DNA from: Nostoc sp. MS1
Lineage (GTDB): Bacteria > Cyanobacteriota > Cyanobacteriia > Cyanobacteriales > Nostocaceae
Assembly (NCBI RefSeq): GCF_019976755.1
Contig: NZ_AP023441.1
Coordinates: forward strand, 4,213,501-4,277,500
DNA length: 64,000 bases
Reading direction: 5' to 3'
Shown here one piece after another: positions 26,040 to 35,247 of this stretch. The number at the start of each line of letters is the position of its first letter. The first letter of the stretch is position 1. The translations under genes and the position numbers were made by a program. Below the pieces are notes generated by a model. It did no database searches, was not told the origin of the DNA, and saw only the letters and a program-made list of their open reading frames with translations.

Positions 26040-26954
26040 ATGAAACTTCAACTTTGGGCAAGCTGTCTGCTTGTTAGCTTGGCGTGTCTATCCTTAGATT
26101 TTGTTAGTCAAAATAAAGTTGTGGCAATCAATCCAGTTGGGGAAATTGCCCAAAATAGTGGCGCTTATAACCAAGCTATGCAACTCGGTTATACAGAAAC
26201 TAGACGGAGAAACTATCGCCGCGCTTTAGGATATTTCCAGCAAGCACTGCAACTACGCCCTAATGATAAGTATGCCACAGCAGCCGTAAGAAATGTGAGA
26301 AGCTACATGCAGCGACGCACTAGTTTAATTAGTTTTGTTCCTGGCAGACCTGGGAGATTAAGAGCTGCTGCATCCAGGGGAAGTTGCTTCTTAAATGGAA
26401 TATCAGCTGTTCCGCTAATTCCTAGCAACAAGGAAGCACAACTAACAACAGCAGCAAATCCCACTTTCTTTTTCTACATTCCCCAAACACCTAAACCAAT
26501 ACAAGGGTTAGAATTTGTTTTGCGTGATAGTGAAAGTGTGACACCTTTATATAAAAAAAGTTTTCAACCTGTAGGGCAAGCAGGTATTGTTAGTATCACT
26601 ATCCCTGCACAACAAGCATCATTAAAAACAGGAAAATCTTATAATTGGTCTTTTTCGATGATTTGTGATTCTCAAAATCGTGACCAAGACCTATTCATGA
26701 AAGGTAAGATTGAACGTGTGCAAGATGAAAACCTTGCTGAACAGATACAGGAAACCAACCAGCCATTAGACCAAGCAATTATTTATGCAACGGCTGGATT
26801 TTGGGAAAATGCCCTCAGTACTTTGGCCAATTTACGCCGCCAGCGTCCTAATGATCAAGAAGTTAAAAAATATTGGACTGATTTACTTAGCTCTGTTGAA
26901 TTGACAGATGTTGCAGACCAGCCGCTTTTACCCTGTTGTACTGCACAGGAGTAA
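26040..26954 (+). CDS. Secreted TPR/DUF928-type protein
   Basis: 304 residues. A signal peptide (MKLQLWASCLLVSLACLSLDF...) is followed by a TPR unit (about 45-80: YTETRRRNYRRALGYFQQALQLRP) and a DUF928-like region (FYIPQTPKPIQGLEFVLRD ... GKSYNWSFSMICD ... QAIIYATAGFWENALSTLANLR). DUF928 proteins are cyanobacterial, periplasmic or surface-located, and of unknown function. They often sit near CHASE2 proteins and filamentous-haemagglutinin/caspase genes, and this window agrees. Confidence 0.75.
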   Translation: MKLQLWASCLLVSLACLSLDFVSQNKVVAINPVGEIAQNSGAYNQAMQLGYTETRRRNYRRALGYFQQALQLRPNDKYATAAVRNVRSYMQRRTSLISFVPGRPGRLRAAASRGSCFLNGISAVPLIPSNKEAQLTTAANPTFFFYIPQTPKPIQGLEFVLRDSESVTPLYKKSFQPVGQAGIVSITIPAQQASLKTGKSYNWSFSMICDSQNRDQDLFMKGKIERVQDENLAEQIQETNQPLDQAIIYATAGFWENALSTLANLRRQRPNDQEVKKYWTDLLSSVELTDVADQPLLPCCTAQE

Positions 26955-27237
26955 ATAGCTGGACATAAATAATTGTTACTTGGGTAAGGCAAGAGGGAAG
27001 AGTTTTTTAGCTACTTGACTAGAACTCTTGTATTTCAGTTTATTTGCGTCTTCCTACTTAACAGGACTTTTGTATATCTCGGCTCAACACTGGGGTAGGT
27101 GAAGGTACCTTAACTGAACTTTTCTCTGAAAAATTATCTGAGCCAAAACAGAGGTTTGAACTAATATTTCCTCTAAAATAAACCGTTAATTGTAGTTTAT
27201 TGTTCACATTATCTACTTTTAATGGAAGGGAAGTAAG

Positions 27238-30045
27238 ATGGCTTCTACTATTTTGACAGTCAATACCACAGCCGATCAAAATGATGGCAGTGCTGCTAAT
27301 GGTTTATCTCTAAGAGATGCGATTTTAATCGCTAATGCGAATCCAAATACTGATTATGAAATACAGTTAACAGGAGGGACAACGTACAATCTGACATCAA
27401 ATGGAGTTAATGAAAATGCAGCCCTGACAGGAGATTTAGATATTACAAATCGCAGTAATGTGCTTTATATTGTGTCAGTTGGTGGGAAAGCAACTATTGA
27501 TGCGTCAGGTTTATTAAATAGCGATCGCGTTTTTCAGGTACTGGATGGTGGTCAATTAAGCTTACAGAATGTAGTGGTTACGGGCGGCAACACATCTAGT
27601 AATGGTGGAGGTATTAGGGTTGATTCTAATGCCGCTCTCGATTTGTATAATTCGACAGTTACGGGCAACAAAGCGTCCGGTTCTTATAATAACGGCGGCG
27701 GCATCTACAACAGTGGTTTCGTCTCCCTACGCAACGGCAGCACAGTTGGTAACAATATCGCAACTGGAGGCTCTAGTCAAGAAGGCGGCGGCATATACAA
27801 TTCCGGCGGTACACTGATTGCAACTAACTCAACAATTAGTAACAACCAAGCGGGACTTTACGGTGGTGGCATCTCTACCGTTAGTGGATCGGTGACTCTG
27901 GTCAATACTACTGTTAGTGGCAATAGTGCGGGATATGGGGCCGGCATCAGAAGTAACGGCACTTCAGTTGCCTTACTTAATACTACGGTCAGTAGCAATA
28001 GTGCTAATTATAAAGGTGGCGGTATATATGCTTCTACTGATGGAGTGTTCAATTTGCTCAATAGCACTGTTACCAATAATACTGCTATCAGCACAGCATC
28101 CGGCGACGGCGGCGGTGGTATTTATAGTCTTAGTGCCACAGTTAACCTCAAAAACACGATTGTTGCTGGGAATATAAATAGTAATGCTCCCGATCTTCTC
28201 TCTGGTCTTTTGAGTTCAGCAATATTTAATGGTAACAATAACAACCTCATTGGTAGCTTAACTGGTGCTAAAGGCACTGTAGGCACAGGTACAGATATCG
28301 TTAACCCCAACCCCGGACTCGGCCCCTTACAAAACAACGGCGGACTCACCCTTACCCATGCTCTCCTTCCTGGTAGTCCTGCAATAAACGCCGGTAACAA
28401 CAGCTTAATTCCTGCTGATACACAAGACCTTGATGGCGATGGCAATACAACAGAACCCACTCCCTACGACCAACGCGGTTTGACGCGGGTTGTTGGCGGT
28501 ACAATTGATATCGGTGCATTTGAGGTACAAGCAGCTACCTTACCCAGCCTCAGCATCCAAGATGTTACTGTTACCGAAGGTAATACAGGGACAAAGAACG
28601 CTACTTTTACTGTGACTCTTTCTGCCGCCAGTACCTCTGTTGTCACAGTTAACTATGCTACTGCTAACGGCACAGCCACAGCAGGTAGTGATTATACCGC
28701 CACCACAGGTACATTAACTTTTAATCCCGGTGATACCAGTAAAAGTCTCAATGTTGCGGTGACTGGCGATCTCACAATTGAACCGAACGAAACTTTCTTG
28801 GTTAACCTCAGCAATGCCACTAATGCAACCATTGCTGATAATCAGGCAGTAGGAACGATAACCAACGATGACACTCTGCCGACTCTCTCTATCAATGACA
28901 TCACTGTTGTTGAAGGGCAAACTTCGCAAGCTGTCTTAACCGTCACTCTGAGCAGTGCCTCTAGTCAACCAGTCACAGTTCAATATGCTACAGTCGCTGG
29001 AACTGCTACTGCCAATGCAGACTATACCACCAGCAGTGGAACTTTAACTTTCGCTGCCAATACTACCACTGCCAAAATTACTGTTCCCATTCTCAATGAT
29101 AGTCTCAGCGAAGCCAACGAAACCTTTAAAGTTAACCTTTCTAGTCCTACCAATGCAACTTTGCAAAAATCCTCTGGGACTGTCACTATCACTGATACTT
29201 TGCAAGCTAGTATCACCACAACCTTAGCTGATGGGATCGAGAATTTAACTCTAACTGGAACGAGCAATATTAACGGCACTGGTAATAGTGGCAATAATAT
29301 TCTGACGGGCAATAGTGGCAATAATATTCTGGCTGGTGGTATTGGGAATGATACCTACGCATTCAATGCTTCTACCCAATTAGGTAGCGATACCATACAA
29401 GAGACCAGCACAGGCGGCAGTGATACTATTAGTTTCAGTGGTACTAGTACTGATGTCCGGCTGAATTTGGGTGTGATTACGACGCAGACAGTCAACAGTA
29501 ACTTGAAGTTGACTCTATCTGCGAATAATGTGATTGAAAATATAGTCAGTGGTAGTGGAAGCGATCGCCTGATTGGCAATAGCCTCAATAATAATCTCAA
29601 TGGGGGCAGTGGCAATGATGTGTTAACAGGTAGAAGCGGTGCAGATATTTTAATCGGTGGGGCGGGAAATGATATTCTTTCTGGTGGAAGTGAGAGCGAT
29701 CGCTTTTGGTATAGTAGTGGACGAGCTTTTACCAGTAGCGATTTTGGTAACGATACCCTAACTGACTTTACATCTGCCAGTGATAAGTTGGTGTTGAGTA
29801 AACAGACTTTTACCGCTTTGAATAGTATTGTGGGTGATGGTTTGAGTCAAGCTTCTGATTTTGCTACCGTAGATGATGATGGTTTAGCTGCAACTAGTAC
29901 AGCATTCCTAGTTTACAGCCTCAGTAGTGGCAGTCTTTACTATAACCAAAACGGCAGTGCTGCTGGGTTGGGTACTGGTGCTGAACTGGCTAATTTGATC
30001 AATTTGCCTAGTTTGACTACTACTGATTTTACGATCATTACTTGA
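27238..30045 (+). CDS. Large RTX/Calx-beta surface protein (type I secretion substrate)
   Basis: 935 residues without a signal peptide. Residues 1 to about 430 form repeats of a right-handed beta-helix (GGGIYNSGG, NTTVSGNSA, choice-of-anchor-Q-like). Two Calx-beta domains follow (about 435-545 and 546-655; SIQDVTVTEGN, SINDITVVEGQ). RTX calcium-binding nonapeptides come next (GNSGNNILTGNSGNNIL, GGSGNDVLTG, GGAGNDILSGG; about 665-830), and a 100-residue tail. This is a calcium-folded secreted adhesin or matrix protein exported by a type I system. A GGAAGG ribosome site precedes the ATG. The HlyD-type protein at 37662 is a possible but unproven exporter component. Confidence 0.82.
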   Translation: MASTILTVNTTADQNDGSAANGLSLRDAILIANANPNTDYEIQLTGGTTYNLTSNGVNENAALTGDLDITNRSNVLYIVSVGGKATIDASGLLNSDRVFQVLDGGQLSLQNVVVTGGNTSSNGGGIRVDSNAALDLYNSTVTGNKASGSYNNGGGIYNSGFVSLRNGSTVGNNIATGGSSQEGGGIYNSGGTLIATNSTISNNQAGLYGGGISTVSGSVTLVNTTVSGNSAGYGAGIRSNGTSVALLNTTVSSNSANYKGGGIYASTDGVFNLLNSTVTNNTAISTASGDGGGGIYSLSATVNLKNTIVAGNINSNAPDLLSGLLSSAIFNGNNNNLIGSLTGAKGTVGTGTDIVNPNPGLGPLQNNGGLTLTHALLPGSPAINAGNNSLIPADTQDLDGDGNTTEPTPYDQRGLTRVVGGTIDIGAFEVQAATLPSLSIQDVTVTEGNTGTKNATFTVTLSAASTSVVTVNYATANGTATAGSDYTATTGTLTFNPGDTSKSLNVAVTGDLTIEPNETFLVNLSNATNATIADNQAVGTITNDDTLPTLSINDITVVEGQTSQAVLTVTLSSASSQPVTVQYATVAGTATANADYTTSSGTLTFAANTTTAKITVPILNDSLSEANETFKVNLSSPTNATLQKSSGTVTITDTLQASITTTLADGIENLTLTGTSNINGTGNSGNNILTGNSGNNILAGGIGNDTYAFNASTQLGSDTIQETSTGGSDTISFSGTSTDVRLNLGVITTQTVNSNLKLTLSANNVIENIVSGSGSDRLIGNSLNNNLNGGSGNDVLTGRSGADILIGGAGNDILSGGSESDRFWYSSGRAFTSSDFGNDTLTDFTSASDKLVLSKQTFTALNSIVGDGLSQASDFATVDDDGLAATSTAFLVYSLSSGSLYYNQNGSAAGLGTGAELANLINLPSLTTTDFTIIT

Positions 30046-30078
30046 TCCTAACCTCAATAGGGTTAAGTTAAAGGTGCA

Positions 30079-30272
30079 TGAGTTCGACAGATTGTAAAAC
30101 CCCACTCCAAACCTCTCCCCTGCAAGGAGAGAGGCTTTGAAAGGCTAATTTTTCATTAACAGGTAAGGAAAATTCAGCCCCTCTCTGCATCGAAACAAAA
30201 AGTCTGAGCGCTGGCTTCCGGCGCTCAAAACTTTTTAAGAGAGAGGGTTTAGGGAGAGGTTCATCGAACTCA
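30079..30272. repeat. Inverted-repeat dispersed element (MITE-like), about 195 bp
   Basis: Outer arms TGAGTTCGA (30079-30087) and TCGAACTCA (30264-30272) are exact complements, and inner arms AACCTCTCCC (30110-30119) and GGGAGAGGTT (30252-30261) repeat the symmetry. It fills most of the gap between the convergent adhesin and caspase genes. Inside is a further small hairpin (GAGCGCTGG...CCGGCGCTC). It has the look of a nonautonomous mobile element. Confidence 0.6.
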
Positions 30273-30350
30273 CGTTAGTTTTATTTTTACTTTATAAATA
30301 ACCTCTAATTGGAGAAACCTCTGCGTTTTAAAATATTCCCTCAATTTTAT

Positions 30351-32474
30351 TTATGCTATTTGAAAACTAAAATTGAAACTTGCCCAATTATTTACATCTA
30401 AAATATACGAATCTGTAGCTGTACCATTCATTTCTGCTTTGATGGCGCTGCCATTATGTAAGTCTTGCAATAATGCTTGTCCAACTTCTAAGGGATTAAT
30501 TAATGTAGCTATGGGTTGTTGGTCGCCTGCGGAATATTTAGCTTTTTCTAAAATATCTACAGTGGTGTTAAAGGGTGCAGTGCTGAAAATTAGTTGGTGT
30601 TCCCATGTGGAGGCTGTATCAGAAACTACCCATCCTGATGCGGGTGGTGTCTGTGGTAAAGTTATAGTCTCATTAGGGGCAATAATTACTTGTTGGAGTT
30701 GGGGTTGGGTGTCGGGGTTAGGTTCTTGTGGAATTTGCCAAGGGTAAAAGGCGATCGCACTACGATGATTCTTCAGTCCCAACAGCATAAAATATATAGG
30801 GCGATCGCTCAAATTCTGCACGCGATATTGTATTTTACTGCCAATCGGAATAATCGGATTGTTGAGTGGCTTTTTAGTGGCTTTTTCCGTGTCGAGAGTG
30901 CGTACGGTTTGCTGTTGCATTACCACCCGTGGCGATATACTGCTAACTATCTCTAACGTCACCTTAATAGGTAAGCGGGAAGAACCTTGATTTTGGGTGA
31001 GTCGCCATAACTTCGCCGCCAACAGCGTGGATAATTTTGCTGATAAACGTTGTGCTGCTACTTTCACCGCTTCCCCCACACCGCCATCTGTGTTAGGAAT
31101 GATTTCACCACCCAAGGTAAATAAACCGTAGCGGCTGGGAGTCTGCGGTAGTTTGCCAAATAAGTAATCTGCTGGTTGTTCTGTGGCTACGACAGTAGAA
31201 ATATGACCAACTCCAGCAAAGGCGCTAGTTGCATCTACTCGCTCAATTCTTTCTAACTTAGTATCTAAAGCTAATATTAAGTGAATATTGCGGGGTAATA
31301 CGCGCACAGTCTCTTGAATTAATTGCCCTTGCAAGGGAGATGTATCGGCAACTTTTGAGACTAGGGCTTTAGCTGTTAATCCTGTACGCGATCGCACCAC
31401 CAATTGCCCTCCCGTTGCTAAAATAAATCTAGAATTAGCACCGTAATATTCCAAAACCTGAGTAGGTAGCCCTCCTAACCAGACTTGGGCAGTTTTCCCA
31501 TCTTCTTCTATTGCCAATATCGCCCCTTCAGCACCATTGCGGCTATCTGGGAGTAAATTATCTACAGTCACCACACCCGGTTGATTTTTCTTCTTAGTTA
31601 ATAACCCAGGCTGTTGTTTACTTCCCAATTGCTGCATAGAACTTGCTGCATGGGAGAGACTGACTTGAATGGCTGTGGCTGGGGTTGACTGCCAAAGTTG
31701 TTGTGTTAAAGCATAAGTAAATAAACCTGCACTAAACCCAGACATCATCACTTCTCTGGCGGCTTGTTGTGGTTCAGAAGTGGCAGATAGGACTACAACT
31801 GGGTTAAGTTCAGGTTGGGTTTTGATTTGTTTGAGAAAATCGAGTTCTGCGGCGGCTAATTGCGTTGTGGCTGACTCCTGACGGGCGCGGAGTCGTAACC
31901 CTGATGGTTGGGTGGCGCTGGGAAGTGAGTAGCTAGTATCTAAGACGGCTGTAACATGATTTGTAGGGAGCGATCGCAACAATACTAATAAAGTATCTTC
32001 TAATAAATAATTAGCTATTTGAGAATCTGGCGGTTCTTGATTTTCATTAGTTGTAACTATAGCGTTTTGTAGTGTCTCTGATTCTCCTGATAACTGAGTA
32101 CCGTAACCGCTAAAGTGAAATACCACCACATCCCCTGGTTTAGCTTGCTTGACGAGATGATCTCCAATAGCTGCTTCAATAAATTCTCTGCTTGCTTGTT
32201 CTTCAGTTAACGTCAGAATATCGCTAGCTTGAAAGCCAAACCGATGTATCAACAATTCTTGTTGCAGTTCAACATCGGTGAGACAACCACTCAACGAAGA
32301 ACTTTTGCGGTATTGATTAATGCCAATTAATAACGCCAATTTTCGCGGTGTAGGCTGCGCCAAAGCTTGATAATAGCTATTGCCCATAGCCAACCACTCA
32401 GCCTCAGTTATACCCAACACCGCCAGTATTGAGCCAATTCGTTGTACAAAAGTCCGACGCTTCATAAAAACCAT
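30351..32474 (-). CDS. Caspase-fold protein (C14 family) with altered catalytic pair, DUF4384 region
   Basis: 707 residues. An N-terminal hydrophobic/Tat-like segment (MKRRTFVQRIGSILAVLG) suggests export. The caspase domain spans about residues 44-260. At the catalytic His position the motif reads VVFHFSGYGTQ (Tyr124 instead of His), and at the Cys position VLDTSYS (Ser181 instead of Cys). Such Tyr/Ser variants of orthocaspases are described from cyanobacteria and are not expected to cleave. The remainder (about 300-700) includes a DUF4384-type region (VGSKIQYRVQNLSDRPIYFMLLGL). Possible role: binding or regulation. It converges on the adhesin gene. Confidence 0.82.
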   Translation of the reverse strand: MVFMKRRTFVQRIGSILAVLGITEAEWLAMGNSYYQALAQPTPRKLALLIGINQYRKSSSLSGCLTDVELQQELLIHRFGFQASDILTLTEEQASREFIEAAIGDHLVKQAKPGDVVVFHFSGYGTQLSGESETLQNAIVTTNENQEPPDSQIANYLLEDTLLVLLRSLPTNHVTAVLDTSYSLPSATQPSGLRLRARQESATTQLAAAELDFLKQIKTQPELNPVVVLSATSEPQQAAREVMMSGFSAGLFTYALTQQLWQSTPATAIQVSLSHAASSMQQLGSKQQPGLLTKKKNQPGVVTVDNLLPDSRNGAEGAILAIEEDGKTAQVWLGGLPTQVLEYYGANSRFILATGGQLVVRSRTGLTAKALVSKVADTSPLQGQLIQETVRVLPRNIHLILALDTKLERIERVDATSAFAGVGHISTVVATEQPADYLFGKLPQTPSRYGLFTLGGEIIPNTDGGVGEAVKVAAQRLSAKLSTLLAAKLWRLTQNQGSSRLPIKVTLEIVSSISPRVVMQQQTVRTLDTEKATKKPLNNPIIPIGSKIQYRVQNLSDRPIYFMLLGLKNHRSAIAFYPWQIPQEPNPDTQPQLQQVIIAPNETITLPQTPPASGWVVSDTASTWEHQLIFSTAPFNTTVDILEKAKYSAGDQQPIATLINPLEVGQALLQDLHNGSAIKAEMNGTATDSYILDVNNWASFNFSFQIA

Positions 32475-32640
32475 CAGTCCTCAGCCCGTCAGCTAACAGC
32501 TTATAGGGCTGAGGGCGGGGTGTAAAGACAGTTGACAGTTGACAGTTGGCAGATGACAGGGGGTAGGAGGCAGAGGTTAAAGACTTTTTCCTTTACCCTT
32601 TACCCTTTACCCATACTCCCTACTCCCCATTCAGCACTCC

Positions 32641-33825
32641 CTAAGCTAAAACCTTCACTCGCATTGCCCGTGCTAATTCGGCTGCTACTTCGGGGCGAGA
32701 AAATTCTGGTGGGGGTAATTCACCGCGACGCAGCATTTCTCTGACTTTGGTTCCCGATAAATGAACACGTTCTTCTGGACGGCTGGGGCTGGTTTTGGTG
32801 GTTGCCATTTGTTTAGTGCGGGTGCAGTAAAAGGCGTGTTCAAATTTCATGGGTACGATGCCTAATTCCCCTGGCTCAAATTCATCGAAGATATATTGAG
32901 CATCATAAGTACCGTAATAGTCACCCACACCAGCATGGTCTCGACCGACGATAAAGTGGGTGCAGCCGTAATTTTTGCGGACTAAAGCATGAAAGATGGC
33001 TTCGCGGGGGCCAGCGTAGCGCATGGCGGCGGGATTAATTGCCAAAATTACCCGATCTTGGGGGTAGTAGTGTTCTAGCAAGATTTCATAACAACGCATC
33101 CGTACATCGGCGGGGATGTCGTCTTCTTTGGTAGCCCCTACCAAGGGATGTAAGAATAAACCATCCACGGTTTCTAAGGCGCACTTTTGAATATATTCGT
33201 GGGCGCGGTGAATGGGGTTGCGGGTTTGGAAACCGACTATGGTTTTCCAACCCTTGTCTCTAAACATTTGCCGAGAAGCAATTGGGTCAATTTGATAATC
33301 GGGGAATAGAGGATGAGAACTGCGTTCCAGCAGCCAGATATCACCAGCTAAATGTACAGGGCCTTGGTTATATAGAACTTGTACTCCTGGGTGCTTGGCT
33401 TCATCTGTGCGGTAGACGTTGATGGCTTCGCGGGTTTTGTCGTAGCGATATTTTTGGGTGAGTTGCAAAACCCCAATGTACTCGCCTCTGGGGTTATCTA
33501 AACGAACTAAGCCACCTTCTTGTAAAGAAGCAGCTTGTTCTTCACTAACTGAGAGTGTGATTGGTATTGACCATACAAGACCGTTAGCCAAGCGCATTTC
33601 TGTGACTACGCGATCGTAGTCTTGCTGGTTCATGAACCCGGTAAGTGGGCTAAAACCGCCAATCGCAATCATTTCTAAATCAGAAACCGCCCGTTCGTCA
33701 AGTTGCACTCGTGGCAGGAACTCAGCTTTGGAAAGAAATTCTTCTCTTTGTTCTGGGGTGGCTATGCGATTAACCAACTGTCCACCGTGCGCGGCAATGG
33801 CATCTGGATGCTGACTCAACTTCAA
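32641..33825 (-). CDS. sat: Sulfate adenylyltransferase (ATP sulfurylase)
   Basis: 394 residues of the homo-oligomeric type. It converts sulfate and ATP to adenosine 5'-phosphosulfate, the entry step of sulfate assimilation. Key segments: [10 protein letters not shown] (56-65), the ATP-binding [12 protein letters not shown] (200-211), [12 protein letters not shown] and [15 protein letters not shown]. No APS-kinase domain is attached. It stands alone on the minus strand, with short tandem repeats (GACAGTTGACAGTTGGCAG) just past its 3' end. Confidence 0.94.
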   Translation of the reverse strand: MKLSQHPDAIAAHGGQLVNRIATPEQREEFLSKAEFLPRVQLDERAVSDLEMIAIGGFSPLTGFMNQQDYDRVVTEMRLANGLVWSIPITLSVSEEQAASLQEGGLVRLDNPRGEYIGVLQLTQKYRYDKTREAINVYRTDEAKHPGVQVLYNQGPVHLAGDIWLLERSSHPLFPDYQIDPIASRQMFRDKGWKTIVGFQTRNPIHRAHEYIQKCALETVDGLFLHPLVGATKEDDIPADVRMRCYEILLEHYYPQDRVILAINPAAMRYAGPREAIFHALVRKNYGCTHFIVGRDHAGVGDYYGTYDAQYIFDEFEPGELGIVPMKFEHAFYCTRTKQMATTKTSPSRPEERVHLSGTKVREMLRRGELPPPEFSRPEVAAELARAMRVKVLA

Positions 33826-34223
33826 TCCCCTCTTAAGCGATAACTACAATTGTTGCAAACTGTGTACTAACTAACTTATCAAAATGCTGGTACACAAGGT
33901 AAAAAAATTTGAAATATGACAGATGATGCTTTTATCCCCATTACCAATTAATTAACTTATATGCAGAAAGGCTGTATGAGAGACGTAATCATCGACAGTA
34001 AACAGCATAGAAAGTTCAATTGTATTTTTCAGAAACTTTACTAGCTTAATTAAGTATTTGAGTCTTCTAGGTTAGGCAAATAAGTTTACATAAATTACAA
34101 ATGAATTAACCCTTCTTTCCTCGATATTGTATTAAGCAAGCAAGGAGTTAAACAGCCAACGCAAAGCAAACAACTCTAAGCTTCACAAAGTACAAACCTA
34201 GTTTATCAATGGAGACCAGTCTC
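33826..34223. other. Noncoding region between sat and the peptide genes
   Basis: About 400 AT-rich bases between divergent genes, so it should contain the sat promoter and the promoter of the peptide locus. No clear operator, RNA or repeat is visible. Confidence 0.5.
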
Positions 34224-34424
34224 ATGTTATCTAATACAAAAAATAACCTGTTCACCGTAGTTAATTCTGAAGAGTCCGCTATTGTTAGTGGTGGAGCAAC
34301 TGCATTGACATTTAATTTAGATGATTACATTTTTCTTGTAGGTGCTGGTCAGTTATATGGCAACCCTGGTTTGACTGCTAATGAACTTGATGCTGCTTGG
34401 GAGCAAGCACTAGGTATTAAATAA
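34224..34424 (+). CDS. Double-glycine-leader peptide 1
   Basis: 66 residues from the ATG at 34224, which has GGAG nine bases upstream; an in-frame ATG at 34209 is less well placed. The leader MLSNTKNNLF...NSEESAIVSGG ends in a Gly-Gly at 23-24 preceded by the L/F-x-x-V-x-x-E-E-x-x-x-V-S-G-G pattern recognised by C39 peptidases. The 42-residue product has FNLDDYIFLVGAG, then YGNPGLTANELDAAW, with no Cys, so a thioether lantibiotic is unlikely. It is probably a secreted bacteriocin-like or signal peptide. It is a clear paralogue of peptide 3. Confidence 0.7.
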   Translation: MLSNTKNNLFTVVNSEESAIVSGGATALTFNLDDYIFLVGAGQLYGNPGLTANELDAAWEQALGIK

Positions 34425-34494
34425 TAACCACAACTGGTTAGTGTTTTAACTTAGCTCCTAACCATTCAGGGTTAATTCATTAATTATACATTCA

Positions 34495-34532
34495 CTAAAT
34501 ACTGAAACTTATTTAACAGTTTCAGTATTTAG
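34495..34532. terminator. Perfect 15-bp stem-loop between peptide genes 1 and 2
   Basis: CTAAATACTGAAACT (34495-34509) is exactly complementary to AGTTTCAGTATTTAG (34518-34532), with an 8-nt loop. No T-run follows. It may act as an attenuator or processing/stability site that lets peptide 1 be made in excess of the downstream genes. Confidence 0.6.
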
Positions 34533-34594
34533 ATTAATTAACTGAAAACCTACTCCGGAAAATAATTACTAATCGACTGAAGAAGAAAATAGCA

Positions 34595-34846
34595 ATGAAT
34601 CAAAAATACATCGGTTTTAGTTTACTATCTCATGACGAATCTTGTTCTGTTCGTGGTGGTATTGCTGATCCATCATTTGTAGTTATATCTGAGCAAGAAG
34701 GTAAACTTATAAACGCAAACTCGCGTGGTGATAGTGTAACGCTTGTTTCCAATAAGCAGAAGATTACAGAGGGTAATAACATTGTTGATCCTCTCTTGAT
34801 AGCTTTCCCATCAGTTATTCCCCAAAAGGAGACTACTTGTACTTAG
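34595..34846 (+). CDS. Double-glycine-leader peptide 2
   Basis: 83 residues. The leader MNQKYIGFSLLSHDESCSVRGG has the same spacing of hydrophobic and acidic positions before Gly-Gly as peptides 1 and 3. The product of about 61 residues (IADPSFVVISEQEG...) is polar, unlike the hydrophobic products of the other two, and has one Cys near the end. It may be a different type of exported peptide sharing the transporter. Confidence 0.65.
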   Translation: MNQKYIGFSLLSHDESCSVRGGIADPSFVVISEQEGKLINANSRGDSVTLVSNKQKITEGNNIVDPLLIAFPSVIPQKETTCT

Positions 34847-34944
34847 GGGAAGTTTTAACAATTAAGTAATCATAAGTATCATTATTTGATTGATGTTCCA
34901 GTTTTGTCAAATATATTATGTGAAACCTATCCTATGAGGAAACA

Positions 34945-35214
34945 GTGAAAGAACAAAGCCAACTTTTTACAGAACTATCTTCTAAAGAATCTGCTGCCGT
35001 CAGTGGGGGAATAGGAGTTAGTTTTGATTTAGATACTTACTTGTTTATTTTAGGCGCTGGTGTTATGTTTGGCAATCCTGGACTTACTTCAGATGAGGTT
35101 CATTTCGCCTGGATGAGTGCATTTGTTTTTACAAATAAGAGGACAAGTGATAATGACATTGGTGTCAGTAGAGTCATTAGAAGAAACTCTAGAAGGTCGA
35201 GTTTATATTTCTAG
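34945..35214 (+). CDS. Double-glycine-leader peptide 3
   Basis: 89 residues starting at a GTG with a close GAGGA ribosome site. The leader MKEQSQLFTELSSKESAAVSGG is followed by a product starting IGVSFDLDTYLFILGAG with the GNPGLTSDEVHFAW segment, clearly related to peptide 1 (shared F-x-LD-x-Y-x-F-x-x-GAG and GNPGLT). A basic Ser/Arg-rich tail (RVIRRNSRRSSLYF) is unique to it. Its stop lies 33 bases before the exporter gene, which ties the peptide to that exporter. Confidence 0.7.
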   Translation: MKEQSQLFTELSSKESAAVSGGIGVSFDLDTYLFILGAGVMFGNPGLTSDEVHFAWMSAFVFTNKRTSDNDIGVSRVIRRNSRRSSLYF

Positions 35215-35247
35215 CTTTATATATGTAAAAAACAGACATTTTAGGTT

